From NCBI RefSeq assembly GCF_003027925.1, contig NZ_PYPS01000015.1:62001-126000 (forward strand): 64,000 nucleotides of DNA, written 5' to 3'. Within the stretch, counting starts at the first letter, position 1. Each line of letters starts with the position of its first letter. Of the stretch, positions 58,453-64,000 are shown piece after piece. Both the position numbers and the translations under genes were made by a program. The stretch comes from Micromonospora sp. RP3T (GTDB lineage: Bacteria > Actinomycetota > Actinomycetes > Mycobacteriales > Micromonosporaceae). The notes beneath the pieces were generated by a model. That model was given only the letters and a program-made list of their open reading frames with translations. It ran no database searches and was not told the DNA's origin.

Positions 58453-59412
58453 ATGAGAGCGATCAGCATCCAGAGGTTCGGCGATCCCCGCGGTCTGGCC
58501 GTGGTCGACGTGCCGTCCCCCGTACCCGCGCCCGGCCAGCTGCTCGTCGCGACGGAGGCGATCGGCGTCGGCGGCGTCGACGCCGTCATCCGGCGCGGCA
58601 CCCTGGGCGGCTACGGATTCCGCGCGGGCATCATCCCCGGCAGTGAGGTGGCCGGCCACGTGACCGCCGTCGGTGACGGCGTCGATCCGGCCTGGACCGG
58701 CCGGCGCGTGTGGGCGTTCACCGGGGTCGGCGGGGCCTACGCCGAACAGGCGGTCGCCCGCGTCGAAGACGTCACCGCCCTGCCCGAGGGCCTCTCCCCG
58801 ACCGACGCGGTGACGCTCGGCAGCTCGGGCCCGGTGGCCCACTTCGCGCTGGCCCACGCCCACTTCACCGAGGGCGAGTCCCTGTTGGTGCGGGGCGCCG
58901 CCGGAAGCATCGGCATCATGGCCGTCCAACTGGCCGCCGCCGGTGCCGCCGCCCCGATCGCGGTGACGACCTCTTCCCCCGTCCGGGGTGACCGCCTGCG
59001 CGCCCTGGGCGCCACCCGGGTGCTGGACCGTGCCGGCGAAGGTCCCGGCTCACCCGCCGAGTTCGACGTCATCCTCGACATCGTCGGCGGCCCCGACCTG
59101 CCCTCGTTCGTCGACCGTCTCGCCGACAACGGCAGGCTGGTCTCGGTCGGCGTGGTCGCCGGTTTTCCACCGGACGACCTCGGCGCGAAGCTGATCACGT
59201 CGTTCCGGCGTTCCCGCTCGTTCGCGACGTTCAGCCTCGACACGGTGCCCGAGCCCACCCGCAACTCCGTCCGGGAGGCCCAGTTCGCCGCGGCCGTCCG
59301 CGGAGACCTCGTCTCCGTGGTGCACGAGACCCTGCCGCTGGTCGAGGCCGCCGAGGCCCACCGGAAGATGGACGCGGGCGAGGTGTTCGGCCGGATCGTG
59401 CTGACACCGTGA
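58453..59412 (+). CDS. Zinc-independent quinone oxidoreductase / alcohol dehydrogenase-like (MDR family)
   Basis: A 319-residue MDR-superfamily reductase. The catalytic GroES-like domain begins the protein (VPAPGQLLVATEAIGVGGVD, IPGSEVAGHVTAVGDGV); the NADPH-binding Rossmann domain follows (LLVRGAAGSIGIMAVQLAA, a variant of the AAAGGVG motif of quinone reductases). Zinc-ligand cysteines are absent, which places it with quinone oxidoreductases such as QOR/CurA. It likely detoxifies quinones or enones under the control of the divergent TetR protein. Confidence 0.87.
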   Translation: MRAISIQRFGDPRGLAVVDVPSPVPAPGQLLVATEAIGVGGVDAVIRRGTLGGYGFRAGIIPGSEVAGHVTAVGDGVDPAWTGRRVWAFTGVGGAYAEQAVARVEDVTALPEGLSPTDAVTLGSSGPVAHFALAHAHFTEGESLLVRGAAGSIGIMAVQLAAAGAAAPIAVTTSSPVRGDRLRALGATRVLDRAGEGPGSPAEFDVILDIVGGPDLPSFVDRLADNGRLVSVGVVAGFPPDDLGAKLITSFRRSRSFATFSLDTVPEPTRNSVREAQFAAAVRGDLVSVVHETLPLVEAAEAHRKMDAGEVFGRIVLTP

Positions 59413-59426
59413 GCCACCCGCCGCCG

Positions 59427-60431
59427 CTAGTCGAGCGGGCGGCAGGAGGCCCGCACCACCAGCTCGGTGGGCAGCCGGATGTGCGCGTCGCGTTCGACGC
59501 CGGCGATCAGGTCGATCAGCAGGCGTAGCGACTCCGCGCCCATCCGTTGCAGCGGCTGCCGGATCGTGGTCAGCGGCGGGTCCACGAGCGCCGACTCGGG
59601 GACGTTGTCGAAGCCGATCACCGACAGGTCGTCCGGCACCGGGATGCCCATGCTCCGGGCCACGTCCAGCGTGGAGATCGCGGAGAGGTCGTTGCCGGCG
59701 AAGATCGCGGTCGGCCGGTCGGGGAGCGCGAGCAGTTCCGCCGCCGTGCCGGCCGCGCCCTCGATCCGGAAGCCGCCGACGCGGACCAGCCGCTCGTCCA
59801 CCGCCACGCCGGCGTCGGCCATGGCCTGGCGGAACCCGGCTTCCCGCAGGCGCGCCGACTCCAGGTCGGGCCGACCGCTGATGTGCCCGATCCGGCGGTG
59901 GCCCAGCGACAGCAGGTAGTTGGTCGCGAGCACCGCGCCGGCGAAGTTGTCCGAGTCGACGGTGGGCAGCCCGGACGGGCCGGTGTGCGGGTCGACGGCC
60001 ACCACGTGGAAGCCGTGCTTGGTCTCGACCACGGTCGGCGTCACGATCACCGCGCCGTCGATGAGCGTCCCGGACAGGCGGGCCAGCGACCGACGCTCCC
60101 ACCCGATGGCGGCGCCCTCGCCGTCGCCGCTGGAGTAGGCCAGCAACTGGTACCCGCTGCCGGCCACCTCGCGGGAGGCGCCCTTGAGCAGCTCGGTCGA
60201 GAACGGCTCGAACTCGGCGACCAGGATGCCCAGCACGTTCGTCCGGTGGCTGCGCAGGCTCTGCGCGCCCAGGTCGGCCTCGTACCCGAGGTCGTGGATG
60301 ACCTGTCGCACGCGCTCGACGGTGGCCTGCGCGACGCCGTACCTCCCATTGACGACCTTTGATACGGTCGCCACCGAGACGCCGGCTGTGCGGGCCACGT
60401 CCGACATCTTGACGCGCTGCGGGAAGGTCAC
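59427..60431 (-). CDS. LacI-family repressor of the downstream sugar operon
   Basis: A 334-residue regulator. N-terminal helix-turn-helix and hinge (KMSDVARTAGVSVATVSKVV, LGYEADLGAQSLRS), then the periplasmic-binding-protein-like effector domain (VLGILVAEFEPF, LLSLGHRRIGHISG, AIFAGNDLSAISTLDVA, LSVIGFDNVPESALV). It diverges from a sugar importer/glycosidase operon over a CGTTATCG-type site, so it should repress that operon until a xylo- or gluco-oligosaccharide binds. GTG at 60431; an ATG eight codons later is less likely, since it would trim the residues preceding the helix-turn-helix. Confidence 0.88.
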   Translation of the reverse strand: MTFPQRVKMSDVARTAGVSVATVSKVVNGRYGVAQATVERVRQVIHDLGYEADLGAQSLRSHRTNVLGILVAEFEPFSTELLKGASREVAGSGYQLLAYSSGDGEGAAIGWERRSLARLSGTLIDGAVIVTPTVVETKHGFHVVAVDPHTGPSGLPTVDSDNFAGAVLATNYLLSLGHRRIGHISGRPDLESARLREAGFRQAMADAGVAVDERLVRVGGFRIEGAAGTAAELLALPDRPTAIFAGNDLSAISTLDVARSMGIPVPDDLSVIGFDNVPESALVDPPLTTIRQPLQRMGAESLRLLIDLIAGVERDAHIRLPTELVVRASCRPLD

Positions 60432-60480
60432 GACGACGATGATAGAGGTCTCGCGGGGCTGCGTCGCGACGGTTCGAAAA

Positions 60481-60523
60481 CGTTATCGATACCGATTGAC
60501 ATCGAGTTACGTGGCTGTAACAC
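60481..60523 (+). promoter_or_regulatory. LacI operator and promoter of the sugar ABC operon
   Basis: CGTTATCGATACCG (60481-60494) resembles the CGTTATCGATAACG-type palindromes bound by LacI proteins and abuts TTGACA (60496-60501), a perfect -35 hexamer. TAACAC (60518-60523) lies 16 bases further as -10. A repressor here would block polymerase directly. The start codon is at 60566, with GAGGAG before it. Confidence 0.65.
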
Positions 60524-60565
60524 TCCCCGACAGGTAACCCGACTGAGTGGTCGAGGAGACATCTA

Positions 60566-61879
60566 ATGGCGATGAAACGCCGCGCCGGTGCCGTGTTGGC
60601 ACTGTTGATGACCAGCGCCCTCGTCGCCGCCGGATGCAGCGGCGGTGGCGACGACGACAAGGCGGCTCCGGAGAGCGAGCTGTACAAGAACCCGGTGACC
60701 CTGACCTGGTGGCACAACGCCTCCCAGGACGGCCCCGGCAAGACGTACTGGGAGAAGGTCGCCAAGGACTTCTCCACCGCCCACCCGACCGTCAAGATCG
60801 AGATTGAGGCGATCGAGACCAACCAGCTCCAGCGCACCCGGCTCCCGGCCGCGCTGCTGAGCAACGACCCGCCGGACGTCTTCCAGGCCTGGGGCGGCGG
60901 CGAGATGCGGGAGCAGGTGGAGGCCGACTACCTCAAGGACATCACCGACCAGGTCAAGACCGAGGTCGCCGACATCGGCTCCGCGGCCGAGATCTGGCAG
61001 GTCGACGGCAAGCAGTACGGCCTGCCGTACCGGATGGGCATCGAGGGCGTCTGGTACAACAAGGACATGTTCGCGAAGGCGGGCATCTCGGCGCCGCCGA
61101 CCACCTTCGAGGAACTCAACGCCGCGGTCACCAAGCTCAAGGCCACCAACGTCATCCCGATCGCCCTCGGCGCCGGTGACAAGTGGCCGGCCGCGCACTG
61201 GTGGTACAACTTCGCGCTGCGCGCCTGCTCGGTGGACACGCTGAAGAAGGCCTCCACCGACCGGAACTTCGACGACCCGTGCTTCGTGAAGGCCGGCCAG
61301 GACCTCAAGACCTTCATCGACACCAAGCCGTTCCAGAACAACTTCATCGCCACGCCCGGCCAGAACGACCCGACCAGCGCCAACGGTCTGCTCGCCAACG
61401 GCAAGGCCGCGATGGAGCTGATGGGCGACTGGAACCGGGGCACGCTGGACACGGTCGCCACCGACAAGGCGAAACTCGGCAAGTTCCTCGGCTGGTTCCC
61501 GGTGCCGGCGATCTCCGGTTCCGCCGGTGACCCGAAGGCGGCCCTCGGCGGGGGCGACGGATTCGCCTGCGCCAAGCAGGCTCCGGCGGAGTGCGTCGAG
61601 TTCCTCAAGTACCTCGTGAGCCCCGAGGTGCAGAAGGGCTACGCCGCCACCGGCACCGGCCTGCCGGTCGCCAAGGGCGCGGCGGACGGCGTGACCGACC
61701 CCGCGCTGAAGTCCATCCTGACGGCCACCTCCGAGGCCACGTACGTGCAGCTCTGGCTGGACACCGCCTACGGCAGCACCGTCGGCAGCGCGATGAACGA
61801 CGCCATCGTCGCCATCTTCGCCGGCAACGGCACGCCGGAGAAGGTCGTCTCCGCCATGAAGGCGGCCGCGAGCAAGTGA
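60566..61879 (+). CDS. Sugar ABC importer binding lipoprotein
   Basis: A 437-residue family-1 (MalE-like) binding protein. Lipobox VAAGC with lipidation at C24. The fold is marked by VTLTWWHNASQDGPGKTYWE, PDVFQAWGGGE, YGLPYRMGIEGVWYNKDMF and PPTTFEELN. The ligand is an oligosaccharide, probably released from xylan or glucan by the nearby exported glycanases. It heads an operon of two permeases and a GH3 enzyme. There is no ATPase gene in the operon, as in Streptomyces sugar importers energised by a shared MsiK-like ATPase elsewhere. Confidence 0.9.
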   Translation: MAMKRRAGAVLALLMTSALVAAGCSGGGDDDKAAPESELYKNPVTLTWWHNASQDGPGKTYWEKVAKDFSTAHPTVKIEIEAIETNQLQRTRLPAALLSNDPPDVFQAWGGGEMREQVEADYLKDITDQVKTEVADIGSAAEIWQVDGKQYGLPYRMGIEGVWYNKDMFAKAGISAPPTTFEELNAAVTKLKATNVIPIALGAGDKWPAAHWWYNFALRACSVDTLKKASTDRNFDDPCFVKAGQDLKTFIDTKPFQNNFIATPGQNDPTSANGLLANGKAAMELMGDWNRGTLDTVATDKAKLGKFLGWFPVPAISGSAGDPKAALGGGDGFACAKQAPAECVEFLKYLVSPEVQKGYAATGTGLPVAKGAADGVTDPALKSILTATSEATYVQLWLDTAYGSTVGSAMNDAIVAIFAGNGTPEKVVSAMKAAASK

Positions 61880-62874
61880 CCTCCACCGACCAGACCCGGT
61901 TCCCCGCCGGCGGCGTCACCGCGCCGCCGGCGGGCTCCCGGCCCACCGGACGCGCCTCCTCCCGTCGGGCCGAGACCCGCCGCAAGTGGTACGAGATCGT
62001 CGGGCTCACCACGCCGGCGCTCGTCGTCTACGTGACGTTCGTGCTGGTGCCGATGGGCTTCGCGTTCTACTACAGCCTGTTCCGGTGGCGCGGGGTGGGC
62101 CCACCCACCGAGTTCGTCGGCTTCAAGAACTACGTCCTCGCCTTCCAGGACCCGATCTTCCTGGACGCGCTGCGTAACAACGCGATCGTCGTGTTCGGGT
62201 CACTGCTGGTGCAGGGCCCGCTCGCGCTCGGCGTCGCGCTGCTGCTCAACCGCCGCTTCCGCGGGCGCGGCGCGTTCCGCCTGCTGGCGTTCGTGCCGTA
62301 CGTGCTCGCCGAGGTCACCGTCGGCATCATGTGGAAGCTGATCCTGACCGGCGACGGCACTGCCGACGAACTGCTGCGGGCACTGGGCCTGGGCGGCCTG
62401 GTCCAGGCGTGGCTCGCCGACCTCGACGTGGTCATCTGGACCCTGCTGTTCGTCCTCACCTGGAAGTACGTCGGCTTCGCCATCATCCTGCTGCTCGCCG
62501 GCCTGTCCAACGTGCCGGAGGAGTTGACCGAGGCCGCCGCGATCGACGGCGCGAGCTGGTGGCAGACCCAACGCCACATCACGCTGCCGCTGCTCGGTCC
62601 GACGATCCGGATCTGGATGTTCCTGTCGGTGATCGGCTCGCTCCAGGTCTTCGACGTGGTCTGGGTGACCTCGGTGCCCGCGGTGCGCTCCCTCGGCGCG
62701 TCGGCCACCATGGCCACCTACATGGTGGACAACGGCTTCTTCGCCCGGCTGTGGGGCTACGGCAACGCGGTGGCCGTGATCCTGTTCGTCATCTCCTTCG
62801 TGGCGGCGCTGCTGTTCCAGCGCTTCCTGCTCCGCCGCGACATCGAGGGCGCCATCACCAGAAGGGCGAACTGA
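61876..62874 (+). CDS. Sugar ABC importer permease, MalF-like
   Basis: A 332-residue membrane subunit with six main hydrophobic helices after a basic N-terminal tail. The EAA loop, contacting the ATPase, reads LTEAAAIDGASWWQTQRHI. GTG overlaps the stop of the binding-protein gene (GTGA). It forms the pore with the next gene product. Confidence 0.92.
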   Translation: MTSTDQTRFPAGGVTAPPAGSRPTGRASSRRAETRRKWYEIVGLTTPALVVYVTFVLVPMGFAFYYSLFRWRGVGPPTEFVGFKNYVLAFQDPIFLDALRNNAIVVFGSLLVQGPLALGVALLLNRRFRGRGAFRLLAFVPYVLAEVTVGIMWKLILTGDGTADELLRALGLGGLVQAWLADLDVVIWTLLFVLTWKYVGFAIILLLAGLSNVPEELTEAAAIDGASWWQTQRHITLPLLGPTIRIWMFLSVIGSLQVFDVVWVTSVPAVRSLGASATMATYMVDNGFFARLWGYGNAVAVILFVISFVAALLFQRFLLRRDIEGAITRRAN

Positions 62875-62876
62875 CC

Positions 62877-63737
62877 GTGACCGCGAACTCCGTCCTGCCC
62901 CCGTCCGCCGGGCGCCGGCCGATCTCCTGGGGCACGCCGCTGACGTACGCGCTCGCGCTCGCGGTCGCGGCCGTGTCGATCGCCCCGATCGTCTACGTCA
63001 TCGTCGGCGGCTTCCGCACCACGCCGCAGATCGTCGCCGACCCGGCCGGGCTGCCCGACCCGTGGGTGTGGGAGAACTACGCGCGGGTGCTGACCCAGAG
63101 CGACTTCTGGCGGCAGGCGTTCAACAGCGCGGTGATCGCGTTCGGCACCACGCTCGGCGTGGTGGTGCTCGGCCTGTGCGCCGCGTTCGTGATCGCCCGG
63201 TACACGTTCCGCGGCCGGGAGGCGCTCAACACGTTCTTCACGCTCGGCCTGCTCTTCCCGGCCGGCGCGGCCATCCTGCCGCTCTACCTGATGCTGCGGG
63301 ACCTGAACCTGATCAACTCGTACTACGCGGTGATCCTCCCGCAGGTCGCCTTCTCGTTGCCGATCACGATCGTCATCCTGCGGCCCTTCCTGGCGGCCAT
63401 CCCCCGGGAGTTGGAGGACGCGGCGGCGATCGACGGCGCGGACCGGCTCGGCTTCCTCTGGCGCATCGTGCTGCCGTTGTCGCGGCCCGCGCTCGTCACC
63501 GTCGGGATCCTCGCGTTCGTCGCGAGTTGGAACGCGTTCCTGCTGCCGCTGCTCGTCCTCGGCGACGTCAGCCTGCACACCCTGCCGCTGGGGGTGCAGA
63601 ACTTCTCCAGCCAGTACACCACCGACACCGCGGGCGTTCTCGCCTTCACCTCGCTGGCGATGCTGCCGGCACTGCTCTTCTTCACGCTCGCCGAGAAGCA
63701 GATCGTCGGTGGCCTGCAGGGTGCGGTCAAGGGCTGA
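62877..63737 (+). CDS. Sugar ABC importer permease, MalG-like
   Basis: A 286-residue membrane subunit, six helices, EAA loop ELEDAAAIDGADRLGFLWRI. The GTG lies two bases after the previous stop, with GAAGGG as ribosome site; a CTG three codons... upstream would overlap the stop but is not needed. It pairs with the MalF-like subunit. Confidence 0.92.
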   Translation: MTANSVLPPSAGRRPISWGTPLTYALALAVAAVSIAPIVYVIVGGFRTTPQIVADPAGLPDPWVWENYARVLTQSDFWRQAFNSAVIAFGTTLGVVVLGLCAAFVIARYTFRGREALNTFFTLGLLFPAGAAILPLYLMLRDLNLINSYYAVILPQVAFSLPITIVILRPFLAAIPRELEDAAAIDGADRLGFLWRIVLPLSRPALVTVGILAFVASWNAFLLPLLVLGDVSLHTLPLGVQNFSSQYTTDTAGVLAFTSLAMLPALLFFTLAEKQIVGGLQGAVKG

Positions 63738-63776
63738 GCGGCAGCGGTACGAGCACAACCGAGGGAAAGGCACACC

Positions 63777-64000
63777 ATGACAGAGGTCCACGCGGTGGTG
63801 GACGGGCCAGCACCGGCCCAGCAGCGCCGGGACGGGCACGCCGACGAGACACGCGTACGCGAGCTGCTCGGCCGGATGACGCTCGACGAGAAGATCGCGC
63901 AGCTCGTCGGGTTCTGGGAGAAGGAGGACGGCGAGGCGGTCGCGCCCCTGCAGGGCGAGTTCGCCGACACCGGCCGGCTGGAGGACTTCTCCCGGCACGG
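63777..64000 (+). CDS. Glycoside hydrolase family 3 enzyme, N-terminal part only
   Basis: The first 74 codons are in the window; the gene continues past base 64000. RVRELLGRMTLDEKIAQLVGFW is the usual start of GH3 beta-glucosidases and beta-xylosidases. No signal peptide is seen, so it should act inside the cell, splitting the imported oligosaccharides to monosaccharides. It lies 39 bases after the permease gene with GAGGGAAAGG upstream, the last visible gene of the LacI-controlled operon. Confidence 0.85.
   Translation, partial: MTEVHAVVDGPAPAQQRRDGHADETRVRELLGRMTLDEKIAQLVGFWEKEDGEAVAPLQGEFADTGRLEDFSRH

Noticed and set aside
1..64000. CRISPR arrays, tRNA/rRNA genes, insertion sequences and prophage
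   Set aside because: I read all gaps on both strands and saw no spaced direct repeats, no cloverleaf-type sequence, no transposase and no phage structural genes.

Overview
The window is very GC-rich DNA with GTG starts, ATGA/GTGA gene overlaps, Tat and lipoprotein signals, ROK/TetR/LacI regulators, CBM13-bearing glycanases and a B12-controlled ribonucleotide reductase. This points to a filamentous actinobacterium, most likely Micromonosporaceae (Micromonospora-like); that placement is inference from gene style, not a database match. I saw no tRNA, rRNA, CRISPR, insertion sequence or phage module. The window cuts two genes: an acyltransferase at its left edge and a glycoside hydrolase family 3 enzyme at its right edge.

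Layout. 1-5.8 kb: a desferrioxamine-type siderophore locus (decarboxylase, N-hydroxylase, acyltransferase) diverges across a near-perfect iron box from an unusual penicillin-acylase/acyltransferase fusion. 5.8-9.1 kb: a cell-wall amidase behind a tiny signal-peptide ORF, a secreted GDSL esterase, two gene remnants and an atypical CoaD-like protein. 9.5-18.9 kb: one tightly overlapping operon with a ROK repressor, a three-gene ABC importer, a creatininase-family hydrolase, an amidohydrolase, an argininosuccinate-lyase homologue and a ROK kinase. This looks like uptake and breakdown of an unidentified compound. 19-24 kb: a proline-rich membrane protein, a LuxR-type regulator and a two-gene secreted module containing a putative HExxH metallopeptidase. 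24-28 kb: nrdAB under a cobalamin riboswitch, then a PrsW-like membrane protease.

28.7-31.6 kb: a cytochrome P450 and a TIM-barrel-like protein diverging from a TetR regulator over two GTAC-N5-GTAC operators. 31.7-37.9 kb: a copper/heme envelope operon (PCuAC, DyP peroxidase, CopC, CopD-CtaG fusion, PepSY protein); the first gene's ribosome-binding site lies in a predicted hairpin. 38.6-44.1 kb: a 1,819-residue single-chain biotin-dependent acyl-CoA carboxylase. 44.2-54.9 kb: small conserved proteins, a streptogrisin-type protease, a methyltransferase, an MFS exporter, a DUF1800/DUF1501 pair, a glutamate-synthase-like FMN protein and an ECF sigma/anti-sigma/lipoprotein operon. 54.9-64 kb: a plant-polysaccharide region with a GH10 xylanase, a GH5 enzyme with CBM13, and a LacI-controlled sugar importer followed by GH3, plus a TetR/quinone-oxidoreductase pair.

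Most unusual content: (1) the acylase-acyltransferase fusion inside the siderophore regulon, (2) the ROK/ABC/creatininase/amidohydrolase/lyase operon of unknown substrate, (3) the secreted HExxH protein with its small partner, and (4) the single-chain carboxylase. Several perfect inverted repeats look like terminators, operators or dispersed intergenic repeats.
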